From Fidelibacterota bacterium (GTDB taxonomy: Bacteria > Fidelibacterota > Marinisomatia > SCGC-AAA003-L08 > JACNLC01): a stretch of DNA of 64,000 nucleotides. The position numbers and the translations under genes are program-made. Positions 8,895 to 18,354 of this stretch are shown one piece after another; the stretch's first letter is position 1, and the number at the start of each line of letters is the position of its first letter. The DNA is taken from NCBI GenBank assembly GCA_018657495.1, contig JABHXA010000004.1, positions 19,086-83,085 of the forward strand. The letters are read 5' to 3'. Below the pieces are notes generated by a model. The model was given only the letters and a program-made list of their open reading frames with translations, was not told the origin of the DNA and ran no database searches.

Positions 8895-9371
8895 TCATTT
8901 CTGAACGAAATGCTTCCAGTCCCCGGATTCCAAGACTTCCTTAGTAATTTGATTTTTTCGTTCAAAAAATTTTGTCATGTATCTTTTTAAAAATAAGCTA
9001 TCAGCAAGGTTGCCAATCCAATAAAATGGAGACACATATTCAAATATATCAGTGATAAATACTGTGTCCCCTTCAACTTTAAATATGTGGTCGTGGTCAA
9101 AGGATTCAAAGGCACCTTTAACCATAGAATCCCTGAAGTGATTGGGTCGATCATACTGAGTGATTTTCGCGGTAAGAAATTGCGGAATCCCAAAGTGGCG
9201 AGCACGCCAGGTGACTGAGTCGCCAAGTTCAGACAATCCACTGGTTTTCCCCTTTATTGCAATTTCATGATGCCTCTTCTGAGTATGCATGTGAAAATCT
9301 ATGCTGCGCGACAGGTCAAAAACGATTTCAATTGGAGCTTTTGTTTCAAAGCATGTAACGATTCGTGGCAT
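8895..9371 (-). CDS. SRPBCC-family lipid/hydrophobic ligand-binding protein
   Basis: A 158-residue soluble protein of the START/Bet v1-like SRPBCC fold. Typical features are the opening beta strand with FETKAPIEIVFDLSRSIDFH, the central GDSVTWRARHFG and FRDSMVKGAFESFDHDHIF strands, a TDIFEYVSPF strand and the long C-terminal helix. Many bacterial genomes annotate this group as cell-division inhibitor-like SRPBCC proteins, but the function is not established. It lies just upstream of the FAD-cNMP gene on the same strand with a 157-nt gap; a ligand-handling role linked to that oxidoreductase is possible. Confidence 0.85.
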   Translation of the reverse strand: MPRIVTCFETKAPIEIVFDLSRSIDFHMHTQKRHHEIAIKGKTSGLSELGDSVTWRARHFGIPQFLTAKITQYDRPNHFRDSMVKGAFESFDHDHIFKVEGDTVFITDIFEYVSPFYWIGNLADSLFLKRYMTKFFERKNQITKEVLESGDWKHFVQK

Positions 9372-9687
9372 TAGTACAGTTCACCCATAATGATTAGTTC
9401 TATCTCATCATATCTCAACAAAATCAATATTAACATATTATACAGTGATATGAATGACAAATTTAAGTATTATAAGAGTATTATATCAAGTAATCGGTAT
9501 AGTGTGACGGTTAGCAATTAGTTATCTATCACAATAGTGAGCCCAACTTTTTTGTGGTAATGAAAATTCTCTACAACTTTGCTTGATAGTAAAGATAATA
9601 TATATCTTTCAGGAAATATTATTCCATTCGCAGAGATTAAATTTTCATAAATTATTGAGTCATTTCATAATAAAATTCTTATTTCTC

Positions 9688-10410
9688 ATGAAAAATATAT
9701 ATGCAAATATTTTATTAATACTTTTCCCTATCCTGCTTACTTCATGTGCCGTTATTGATACTTCAGGGCTGGAAACTGCGGATACAATTCCAAAAGGGAA
9801 AATTAAATTAGCAATAGAAGCCAGCATTGGCACTGAATTATTATTTTCTGCAGAACAATTTGAACAAGATTCATTGATAGATTTTCAGGAATCGGCAGCA
9901 GCGGCAATAGGTGCTTTAAATTTCGGATTCGGTTTGGATGATAAATCGGATATCCATTTTAAGGCATGGGGGTCTGGATTCGGAGGGATTGGATTTCGAA
10001 TATTTTTTAAAACAAAATTTAAATCGAAAAATGAAAATATTACACGTGCCATCGCTCCAGGAGTAAATTTTCTCAAATATGATGGTAATGATGATACCCA
10101 TTCTCGAACCGAGGATGTTAGAAGTTTTGGTTTTGAAATTCCATATATTCAGACACGAAAACTAGGTAAATATTTTTCTACAACTGGTATTATTCGATAT
10201 GGATTTGATCAGTTATTGGTAGATTCGGTAATAAATGATGATTTTGAAACAAAAGAATATTCGCTCCATAGAATTGGGATCATAGGAGGAATTTCATTAA
10301 AATTTAAACAATTACCTGGCCTGCGGATTTGTGCCGGAGTAGAAGTTCTCTCACCCATGAATGATCTTTATAGTTACTCCCCGATATTTGGATTTGGGAT
10401 TGTATTTTAA
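9688..10410 (+). CDS. Outer-membrane-type lipoprotein, function unknown
   Basis: A 240-residue protein. The start is set at 9688 (MKNIYANILLILFPILLTSC) because this gives a proper lipoprotein signal with lipobox LTSC; the 35 residues available upstream are not signal-like. The mature part alternates short beta-strand-like segments with Gly and aromatic residues (FGFGLDDKSDIHFKAWG, GGIGFRIFF, GIIGGISLKF, SPIFGFGIVF at the end) and ends in a Phe, which is typical of small outer-membrane beta barrels. The role is unknown. It precedes the YhbY gene on the same strand with a 76-nt gap. Confidence 0.7.
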   Translation: MKNIYANILLILFPILLTSCAVIDTSGLETADTIPKGKIKLAIEASIGTELLFSAEQFEQDSLIDFQESAAAAIGALNFGFGLDDKSDIHFKAWGSGFGGIGFRIFFKTKFKSKNENITRAIAPGVNFLKYDGNDDTHSRTEDVRSFGFEIPYIQTRKLGKYFSTTGIIRYGFDQLLVDSVINDDFETKEYSLHRIGIIGGISLKFKQLPGLRICAGVEVLSPMNDLYSYSPIFGFGIVF

Positions 10411-10486
10411 TGAATTTCAAATATATTTTTATCATCATTATTTCAAATGGCTTAATATCAAATTTTAATTATAAAAAGGAAATACA

Positions 10487-10783
10487 ATGAAAGGATTTGA
10501 GAAATCCTGGCTAAAGGGTCAGGCTCACTCATTAACTCATATTGCCCAGGTGGGCAAAGATGGGTTATCAGATGGTACCATTAAATTTATCAATCAAGCT
10601 CTCGACTCACACGAGCTGATAAAAGTAAAATTTTTAGATTTTAAAGATCAGAAGAAAGAACTGTCAAAAAAAATAGTAGATAGTACCAATTCTGAACAGG
10701 TTGGGATAATCGGTAATATCCTAATACTTTTTCGTCAAAATAGTGATCCAGAAAAAAGAAAAATTAAACTGCCAAGCAAATAA
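10487..10783 (+). CDS. yhbY: YhbY/CRM-domain RNA-binding protein
   Basis: A 98-residue member of the CRM (YhbY) family, which binds pre-50S ribosomal particles in E. coli. The domain starts with KGQAHSLTHIAQVGKDGLSDG (the GxxG loop of the family, here GKDG) and continues with an LIKVKF strand typical of the fold. The length is normal. An AAAAAGGAAA ribosome site lies just upstream. It appears monocistronic between two exported-protein genes. Confidence 0.92.
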   Translation: MKGFEKSWLKGQAHSLTHIAQVGKDGLSDGTIKFINQALDSHELIKVKFLDFKDQKKELSKKIVDSTNSEQVGIIGNILILFRQNSDPEKRKIKLPSK

Positions 10784-10913
10784 ATCTTAGAAATATTTCC
10801 TTAATATAATTCCTTACAAAATGATACAATCTACTTATAATCATTGCAATTGAAATCACGTAGATTTGTGCCTTCCCCAATAATAATAAACCTTGGATAA
10901 ATCAGGAGACCAC

Positions 10914-13900
10914 ATGAAAAAACTGAGTATAGTTTTACTAACTACTCTAAGTACGATTAGCTTAATTATGGCAAGCAATGCCTCCAACTTCACACTAACT
11001 GGTGATAGCGGCAATGGAATCACTATGGAATTCCAAAATTCTTATGAGATTTCTCAAGAAAATTTAGGTCATAAAATTGAAGCTGAAAATTCTGGGAAAA
11101 GCGGACTTGCTGGTGTTCCTGATCTGCCTTTATTTACCACCTTTTTTAAAATGGAGCCTGGCATTGCATACGAGGTGAGTTATGAAGTACTCCAGTCTTC
11201 AGTTATTCCTGGTATCGAACTTCTTGAGTCCAAAGGGTTACTTGAGGATAATGATGAAGGATTGGAAGTAATTTCTCAGGTTTATAATTCTCATTTAGTT
11301 TATCCAATACAAAATATTCAATTGTCTGAGCCAATGGTCATGAGAGATATGGAATTGGCAATGATTGAGTTTATACCGTTTAGATACAATCCCAATACAG
11401 ACGAATTAACCGTTTACGAATATGTTGAGATTTCCATCAGTGAAAATGGTGTGAGGGATACCGGGGTAGTGAGAGATTTACCTCCTTCGCAAGTATTTGA
11501 ATCATTATATGAATCTATGGTGATCAATTATTCACGGGAAGATCGAGTTGAAGAGTATCAGCAGCCGTCTATATTATATATTTGTGGTGGTAATTCCTTA
11601 TCTCATCCCTTATTTCAGCAATTATTAGAATGGCGAAGACAGAGCGGTTATATTGTTTATACTGCTGATATCGATGAAACCGGCTCTTCAAATTCACAAA
11701 TTAAAAATTATATTACCGATGCATATGAATCACTAGATCCTGCGCCTGAATACGTTGCTTTAGTTGGAGATACTGATCAATCATATGCGATTCCCACATT
11801 CTATGAGAATTGGTCAGGATACAATGGCGAGGGTGACATGCCCTATAGTCAATTGGACGGTAATGATCTTTTACCCGAGGTTCTCGTTGGTAGGCTATCC
11901 GTTGATAACAGCACCCAACTTTCTGTCGTTGTTGCCAAAACACTCGGTTATGAAAAAGCGACATATATTGATGAAACAGGAAGTGATTGGTATGTTAGTG
12001 CTGCTTTGGTTGGAGACCCATCATCATCCGGTCTTTCCACAATCAATACCAACCAGTATATTGAGAATATGCTTGATAGTTGGGGGTTTGAAGATATCAT
12101 GACTAATTATGGAGGAAGTAATTATAACAATTGGATGAATAATGCCCTTGGTGCTGGAATCGGTTATTTTAATTATCGCGGTTACATTGGTGTTAGTGGT
12201 TTTAATGGTGGCGATGGGGCTAATAATGGTTGGATGACTCCATTTGTTACTTTTCTCACCTGCAGTACAGGATCATTTGGTTCAAGTTGGGGTGAATCTA
12301 TAATTGAAAATATGTTTAGATCTGGAACCGTAAGTAACCCTGGTGGAGGGGTTGCATGTATCGGAACAGCAACATCAGGAACCCATACTGCATTCAATAA
12401 TATCGTTGAGATGGGTATATATGAAGGGATATTCCCAAAAGAACTTGAAACAGGCGGTGCCGCCCTTGGCATGGGTAAACTGGCTCTATTACTGGCTTAT
12501 CCAACTGACCCAAGTAATAAAACCAGTATCTTTTCGCATTGGAATAATTTAATGGGTGATCCTGCTTTACAACTTTGGACCCTTAGACCGGCAGAATTTA
12601 TTGTTGTTCATTCTGAGTATCTCGCTTCAGGCTCTAATGTCGTGGAAGTTATTGTTGGTGATGAAGATGGAATTCCTGTTGAAAATGCCAGAGTAGTATT
12701 TTTGGATGATAATGATGAATCCATTTATAGGTTCACCGATGAAGAAGGCAGGGTTTTAATACCTATTGAAACAGATTATGACGGTGATATGAGCGTTGTA
12801 GTACGAAAAAGAAATTTCATTCCTTATGAAGGAGAAATTGAATTCAATAATTCTGGAGCAGTATTAAACGCTATGGTCAATGAATTATCCATAACTGATC
12901 AAAATGGGAATAGTGATAATGTTATAAATCCTGGTGAGATAATTACGTTCTCTTTCCCAGTTGCCAACAATGGTAATGGGGATCTTGTCGACCTGGTTGT
13001 GTCCCTAAATGCCGATAATGACCTGGTATCAATTTTATCTGGCTCTGATACTGTTGAGAGTTTACTGATAGGTGAAAATACCGATGTCGAATTTGAATTT
13101 GCCCTCTCTACATCAGCGGTATATATGGAAGAGCTTAACCTAACGGTAGATTTCTCAGATTCTGATGGAAATACCTGGTTTAGTGCTATTCCGGCAATGG
13201 TTTCAGGAAGTAGACTGTCTATCGAATCATTTGGTTCAACCAGCGGTGGATTAATTCAACCTGGTGAAGACGTAGATTTTGAAATATATTTGAAAAATGA
13301 GGGTGATCTTCCATCTGGGAACATAACCGTTATTTTAAGTGAATTTGGACCCTGGGACTATTTGGATATTGATGATGTTATCAGCAATTTTGACCCAATA
13401 AATTCCGGTGAAACAGGACTTTCATTAGATGGATTTCATCTGATAACCAGTGACGATGTCGTTCATGGCACTATGTTACAAATTCAAGTGGATATCACAG
13501 ATGACCTCGGTTATAACAGAACAGAATTTTTAATGCTCCAGGTTGGGGAAGTAAGTGTAACAGATCCACTGGGACCAGATCCGCACGGTTATTATATTTA
13601 TGATTCAGGTGATCTTGGCTATTCTCTTGCCCTGCCCTATAGTTGGTATGAGATTGATCCTTCAATTGGTGGTGATGGTACTTCATTGGGATTGAATGAC
13701 CAGGGATATGGAAATCCTGCCTCACAAACTCCTGCTCATTTAGATTTACCATTTACATTTACTTTTTATGGGGTTGATTATGATGAGATAACCATTTCAT
13801 CAAACGGGTATATTGCACTTGGTAACTCACAAATGTCATCATTTAGAAATTATGTTCTCCCTGGTGCTGGTGGTCCTTCCCCCATGATTGCCGCATTTTG

Positions 13901-14459
13901 GGATGATCTGAAAACCACCAGTGGCGGTGGCGTATACAGCTTTGTTGATGAAGAAAACGGCGAAGTGGTAATTGAGTGGTCCGGTATACATACTTATGAA
14001 CCAACCAGTACTGAATCATTCCAGGTTATTCTGATTGATGCCATCACACCAACTGGCGATGATGAAATACTTATACAATATAAGGAGTTCAATAATACTA
14101 CCAGTGGCAATATGAATAGTGGGGGTGTTATTCATGGGGATTACAGTACAATTGGTATAGAAAATCATTTAGGTAATATGGGTCTGCAGTATTCTTTTAA
14201 CAATCAATATCCTGTTGCAGCAATGCCTCTTGAGGATGAAACTGCCATTTTTATCACAACCCGTCAGCCGACAAGTTTATTAAAAGGTGATGTCAACATC
14301 GATGGAGAATTAAATGTCCTTGATATTGTAATGCTAGTAAATGATCTGATTAATCTTGAAGAATTAGGACCGCTTGAGTCATACATTGCCGATATGAATG
14401 AGGACAGCATACTGAACGTTCTTGATGTAATACTCCTTATCAATGATATATTAGGATAA
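10914..14459 (+). CDS. Secreted C25 (gingipain-like) peptidase-family protein with C-terminal dockerin-like repeats
   Basis: An 1181-residue exported protein. The start at 10914 has an AGGAG site and a signal peptide (KKLSIVLLTTLSTISLIMAS). Residues about 30-190 form a gingipain-type propeptide. The C25 catalytic domain (about 200-555) includes LYICGGN, YVALVGDTD, LVGRLSVDN, FVTFLTCSTGSFG with putative nucleophile C450, and GTATSGTHTAFNN. The His expected before the Cys is Tyr424 (FNYRGYIG). Ig-like and CARDB-like modules follow, then a beta-sandwich with ISSNGYIALG. The last 60 residues hold two dockerin-like calcium loops (DVNIDGELNVLDI and DMNEDSILNVLDV). An intrinsic terminator follows. 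Confidence 0.85.
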   Translation: MKKLSIVLLTTLSTISLIMASNASNFTLTGDSGNGITMEFQNSYEISQENLGHKIEAENSGKSGLAGVPDLPLFTTFFKMEPGIAYEVSYEVLQSSVIPGIELLESKGLLEDNDEGLEVISQVYNSHLVYPIQNIQLSEPMVMRDMELAMIEFIPFRYNPNTDELTVYEYVEISISENGVRDTGVVRDLPPSQVFESLYESMVINYSREDRVEEYQQPSILYICGGNSLSHPLFQQLLEWRRQSGYIVYTADIDETGSSNSQIKNYITDAYESLDPAPEYVALVGDTDQSYAIPTFYENWSGYNGEGDMPYSQLDGNDLLPEVLVGRLSVDNSTQLSVVVAKTLGYEKATYIDETGSDWYVSAALVGDPSSSGLSTINTNQYIENMLDSWGFEDIMTNYGGSNYNNWMNNALGAGIGYFNYRGYIGVSGFNGGDGANNGWMTPFVTFLTCSTGSFGSSWGESIIENMFRSGTVSNPGGGVACIGTATSGTHTAFNNIVEMGIYEGIFPKELETGGAALGMGKLALLLAYPTDPSNKTSIFSHWNNLMGDPALQLWTLRPAEFIVVHSEYLASGSNVVEVIVGDEDGIPVENARVVFLDDNDESIYRFTDEEGRVLIPIETDYDGDMSVVVRKRNFIPYEGEIEFNNSGAVLNAMVNELSITDQNGNSDNVINPGEIITFSFPVANNGNGDLVDLVVSLNADNDLVSILSGSDTVESLLIGENTDVEFEFALSTSAVYMEELNLTVDFSDSDGNTWFSAIPAMVSGSRLSIESFGSTSGGLIQPGEDVDFEIYLKNEGDLPSGNITVILSEFGPWDYLDIDDVISNFDPINSGETGLSLDGFHLITSDDVVHGTMLQIQVDITDDLGYNRTEFLMLQVGEVSVTDPLGPDPHGYYIYDSGDLGYSLALPYSWYEIDPSIGGDGTSLGLNDQGYGNPASQTPAHLDLPFTFTFYGVDYDEITISSNGYIALGNSQMSSFRNYVLPGAGGPSPMIAAFWDDLKTTSGGGVYSFVDEENGEVVIEWSGIHTYEPTSTESFQVILIDAITPTGDDEILIQYKEFNNTTSGNMNSGGVIHGDYSTIGIENHLGNMGLQYSFNNQYPVAAMPLEDETAIFITTRQPTSLLKGDVNIDGELNVLDIVMLVNDLINLEELGPLESYIADMNEDSILNVLDVILLINDILG

Positions 14460-14480
14460 TCACAATTCTATGAATAAAAG

Positions 14481-14507
14481 ACCCCGGTTAATTACCGGGG
14501 TTTTTTG
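14481..14507 (+). terminator. Intrinsic terminator after the C25-family gene
   Basis: Perfect 8-bp stem ACCCCGGT/ACCGGGGT with a 5-nt loop, followed by a run of T. It ends transcription of the C25-family gene. Confidence 0.93.
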
Positions 14508-14668
14508 TTTTCTGGCATAATTTGAGTGAAAACTAGACAGTTAATTGAATATTATTTTCATCTGATTGTAATAAAAATTACTTAATAAGATTCACTGACA
14601 AATGATTTAAATATAGCGAAAGAATAGCTTTAGATTTTCCCCCACTATTTATATGATAATTACCAGAA

Positions 14669-16108
14669 ATGTACTTTAGTTTTATATTAATCTATCTTGT
14701 CGCCTTAATTCTAATTGGCGTCATTAAAACGCGTAAAGTAAAAGACGCTTCAGATTTTGCTCTCGCAGGTCGATCCCTGACTCCCTGGGTCCTCCTTGGT
14801 ACCATGATTGCCACTTGGATTGGCACTGGATCCATATTAGGTAATGCCGGAAAAACCTATAACACCGGATTGGCAGCGATTATGATTCCCCTCGGAAGTT
14901 TACTTGGCGTCATCCTGCTGGTATTTATCGCAGAAAAAGTCAGAAATATGGAGATAACCACCGTTCCTGAAATTATCGGCAATCGTTTTGGTGACACTTC
15001 AAGAAACCTGGTCACCATTGCCCTGGTGATGGCCTATATGGTTATTGTATCATATCAATATAATGCCGGTGGATCTATTTTACAGGTTGTCCTGGTGGAT
15101 GAATATAACCAGCCATTAATCTCAATGGATACTGCCGTCATCATCTCAGCAATATTTATTGTTGCCTATACTGTTTTAGCTGGATTATTCAGCGTCGCTT
15201 ATACCGATGTAGCCAATGCCGTTATTATCATATTGACATTTATAATTTCTCTTCCTTTATTATGGATGAAAGCGGGTGGGCTTTCAGGTATTGAATCTGC
15301 TTTTGATACTTCAGGGAGAGCCTCTCACATGGATTTCCTTGGTGTTTTTGGACCCATCGATATCATAAATTTCTGTCTTCCTCCATTTTTGTTAATTCTT
15401 GGCGATGCCAATATGTATCAAAGGTTCTCTGCCGGCAGAAGCGGTGCAGGGGTAAAAAAAGCAACTATTTATTTTGTTTTTGGAGTTTTGATTGTTGAGA
15501 CTTTGATAATTGCCACTGCCTGGGTGAGTTCAGCAATGATACCGGATGCCGAGAATGGTAGGCATGTGATGATTTATGCTGCCAAAAATATTTTACCACC
15601 CTTACTGGGTGCCACCATGATCACTACCATTGTGGGTATCATAATTTCCACTGCGGATTCATACCTTCTGGTCCCGGCTACTACAATTGTCCATGATGTT
15701 TATAGAAAGTATATTAACAAAACCTCTGATCCAAAACATATTCTAATTGTCAACAGGATTTGTGTATTATTACTTGGGTTTATTGCCTTTTGGGTCTCAA
15801 AGGGATTTGCAAAAAGCGAGGGATTTTTTGAGCGGGCTCTATATGCTTATACCATTTATGGTGCAGGAATTACACCCTCCTTGATGGCTGCTTTATTTTG
15901 GAAAAAAGCTACCAGTACCGGCGTCACTGCTTCTATAATTACTGGAGTAGTTGTCACTTTGCTTTGGAAAGAATGGGACTGGTTAACTCAGGTCCTTCCT
16001 CAATCTAGTTTCTCATTCGATGAAGTTCTGCCGGCAGCATTTGCCTCTACTTTTGTTTTGATAACCGTTAGTTTACTCACACAGAGGAAGAATGCTTTCA
16101 AAAATTAG
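14669..16108 (+). CDS. Sodium:solute symporter (SSS family)
   Basis: A 479-residue inner-membrane transporter with about 13 hydrophobic segments, the family norm. Family features include the N-terminal DFALAGRSLTPW motif, the unwound TM1 region GTMIATWIGTGSILGNAGKTY, and AGLFSVAYTDVANAVII, which matches the SSS signature region. The coupled ion is normally Na+, and substrates range from sugars to amino acids, proline, pantothenate and urea; nothing here tells which. The 3' end overlaps the RND gene by 17 nt, so the two are co-translated. Confidence 0.92.
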   Translation: MYFSFILIYLVALILIGVIKTRKVKDASDFALAGRSLTPWVLLGTMIATWIGTGSILGNAGKTYNTGLAAIMIPLGSLLGVILLVFIAEKVRNMEITTVPEIIGNRFGDTSRNLVTIALVMAYMVIVSYQYNAGGSILQVVLVDEYNQPLISMDTAVIISAIFIVAYTVLAGLFSVAYTDVANAVIIILTFIISLPLLWMKAGGLSGIESAFDTSGRASHMDFLGVFGPIDIINFCLPPFLLILGDANMYQRFSAGRSGAGVKKATIYFVFGVLIVETLIIATAWVSSAMIPDAENGRHVMIYAAKNILPPLLGATMITTIVGIIISTADSYLLVPATTIVHDVYRKYINKTSDPKHILIVNRICVLLLGFIAFWVSKGFAKSEGFFERALYAYTIYGAGITPSLMAALFWKKATSTGVTASIITGVVVTLLWKEWDWLTQVLPQSSFSFDEVLPAAFASTFVLITVSLLTQRKNAFKN

Positions 16109-18338
16109 TCATATTGTCCTTAAATACCCAAAGTTCGTTCTTTCCGGAATATTCATAATCACGGTATTTTGTGGATATATTGCCTTTTTCTCTCCAATCA
16201 AATTGCGTGTAGATTTTTCTCTTGAACAAATGTTTCCAGAAAATGACCCTCAGAAGGATATTTATCAAAATTTCCTCGATGAGTTTTCCAGAGAAGATGA
16301 CATTCTATTTCTCACCTATTCAAATATAGATCCACTCACCCGCGAAAATGTCGAAGCTGTTCTCGATATAACTGATGAGCTGGAATTTTTGGATGGTGTG
16401 GAAACCGTCTACAGCCTTGGTAATCTGGAATATGGTGATTATTTTGATCTATCTCTCAACAATGAAGATTGGCAACATCAGGCACAGGATGTTTTAGATC
16501 ACCCTATATATACAAATCTGGTTATCTCAAAAGATGGATCCACCGGTGGTGTCATCGTCAATCTTCAGGATGATGTCATCGGACAAGAAAAAAGAGAAGC
16601 TGTCATAAAGGATATTCACGATATTCTCAATTCAGTTCCATGGGAATGGCATGAGGCCGGTGTTCCTATACTCAGGACAAGATATGTTCAATTTGTTATA
16701 AGTGAACGAAAGATATTTCTTCCCCTGGCATTTATTGTCACCATTTTTGTACTGTTTACAATATTCAGACAGATAAAAGGTGTACTGCTTCCCCTTGCAG
16801 CTATTGGAACCACATTAATTTGGGTGGCCGGAATGATGGCTTTATTGGGAATTACCATTAATATGGTTTCCTATCTCACCTTTAATCTATTAATGATAAT
16901 AGGGGTGTCGAACTGCATACATATATTGATTAAATATCATGAAAATCTTAATAGAAAAATGGATAAGAAAAGCGCACTTGAAAGTGTGATTAAATCCATT
17001 GGCTCTGCCCTATTTCTCACCAGTTTTACTACAGCAGTAGGATTCTTCTCGCTTACAATGACCAATATTAGAATTACGCAAGAGTTTGGATTCATGCTTG
17101 GTCTGGGTGTAATTCTCATGTTTTGGCTGACTATCATCGTACTACCAATTCTTTTAAGTCTCATCGATATACCGGATAAGGGGCATATCAAAAGATTGAT
17201 CCAGGGTGGAAGATTCCAGGCAGCAGAAAATTTAAATAAATGGAATGTGAATCACCCCAAAATAATTCTGGCTACATCGGCATTATTGTTTATTTTTGCT
17301 CTCTATGGGCTGACAAAACTGGATTATAATGCCTCTATCCTCGAGGATTTAAGTGCTGGTAATCCATTATACGAAAATTTGAAATTTGTCGAATCACATA
17401 TGGGTGGAACCCTGCCACTTGAAATTGTTATAGACACTGGAACTGAGAACGGAATATTAGATGATAATATTTTGGCAAGAATTGATGAATTATCAGATAT
17501 GGTTCTCAGATTTCCTGAAGTTGGTCATGTTCTATCAATTGTTTCTCACCTAAAAATATTGAATGAGAAAATAGGAACAGGATTAAGGCAGATACCTGAC
17601 AATAAAGATGAGGCCTTATCCTATCTCATTGGTTATGAACCTGCCGGTACAATGGTAAACGCAGATTTTTCAAAAGCACGAATCTCGGCAAGAATTATCA
17701 ATCTTCCCACAAACAGGGCATTTGAAATTCGTGATAGAATACTTCAACATTCTAACGAAATATTTCCCACAAATGTCAAAAGTATCGTCACCGGAAGCAC
17801 AATTCTTGCCTTACATACAAATCGTCTCCTCGTAAAAAATCTATCCATCAGTTTCATGCTGGCATTTATAATTATTTTTATATCCATGGTGATACTGTTC
17901 AAATCTTTTAGGTTAGCCATGTTGTCAATACTTCCCAATATTATACCTCTCATGTTTGCCGGTGGACTCATGGGATATCTTGGGATAAAACTTCGACCAT
18001 CCACCGCAATGACCTTTTCCATTGCATTGGGAATTGCTGTTGATGATACGATCCATTTTTTATCTAGATTTCGACAGGAATTCAAAAAGTCAGGTGACTA
18101 TTATGGTGCCATAAGCAGAACACTGCTAACCACCGGGAAAGCGATCATTAGCACCACCATAATTCTTTCCCTGGGATTTTTTGTATTGGTTTTCTCAAAG
18201 TTTGTACCGAATCATGAGTTTGGCATTTTGGCAACGATTATTCTAATTGTGGCGTTGGGTGGATCACTTATCCTCTTACCCGTTTTGATTATACTTGTCA
18301 AACCAAAACTGAGATTTAGAATTACCAAAGAAAACTAG
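16092..18338 (+). CDS. RND/MMPL-family exporter
   Basis: A 748-residue membrane protein with the two-fold RND architecture: TM1 near residues 12-34, an external domain of about 170 residues, five TM segments (about 208-365), a linker with VNHPKIIL and TM7, a second external domain and a final five-TM block. The motif GIAVDDTIHFLSRFR in TM10 matches the proton-relay region of MMPL/HpnN-type exporters. The group exports lipids or hydrophobic compounds (HpnN moves hopanoids). It overlaps the symporter gene and has an AGAGGA site inside it. No outer-membrane or adaptor partner is adjacent. Confidence 0.9.
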   Translation: MLSKISHIVLKYPKFVLSGIFIITVFCGYIAFFSPIKLRVDFSLEQMFPENDPQKDIYQNFLDEFSREDDILFLTYSNIDPLTRENVEAVLDITDELEFLDGVETVYSLGNLEYGDYFDLSLNNEDWQHQAQDVLDHPIYTNLVISKDGSTGGVIVNLQDDVIGQEKREAVIKDIHDILNSVPWEWHEAGVPILRTRYVQFVISERKIFLPLAFIVTIFVLFTIFRQIKGVLLPLAAIGTTLIWVAGMMALLGITINMVSYLTFNLLMIIGVSNCIHILIKYHENLNRKMDKKSALESVIKSIGSALFLTSFTTAVGFFSLTMTNIRITQEFGFMLGLGVILMFWLTIIVLPILLSLIDIPDKGHIKRLIQGGRFQAAENLNKWNVNHPKIILATSALLFIFALYGLTKLDYNASILEDLSAGNPLYENLKFVESHMGGTLPLEIVIDTGTENGILDDNILARIDELSDMVLRFPEVGHVLSIVSHLKILNEKIGTGLRQIPDNKDEALSYLIGYEPAGTMVNADFSKARISARIINLPTNRAFEIRDRILQHSNEIFPTNVKSIVTGSTILALHTNRLLVKNLSISFMLAFIIIFISMVILFKSFRLAMLSILPNIIPLMFAGGLMGYLGIKLRPSTAMTFSIALGIAVDDTIHFLSRFRQEFKKSGDYYGAISRTLLTTGKAIISTTIILSLGFFVLVFSKFVPNHEFGILATIILIVALGGSLILLPVLIILVKPKLRFRITKEN

Positions 18339-18354
18339 AATATAAGATCTACGA

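Noticed and set aside
8759..8965. A minus-strand 68-codon frame between the SRPBCC and FAD-cNMP genes.
   Set aside because: It overlaps the SRPBCC gene in another frame and its sequence does not look like a protein.
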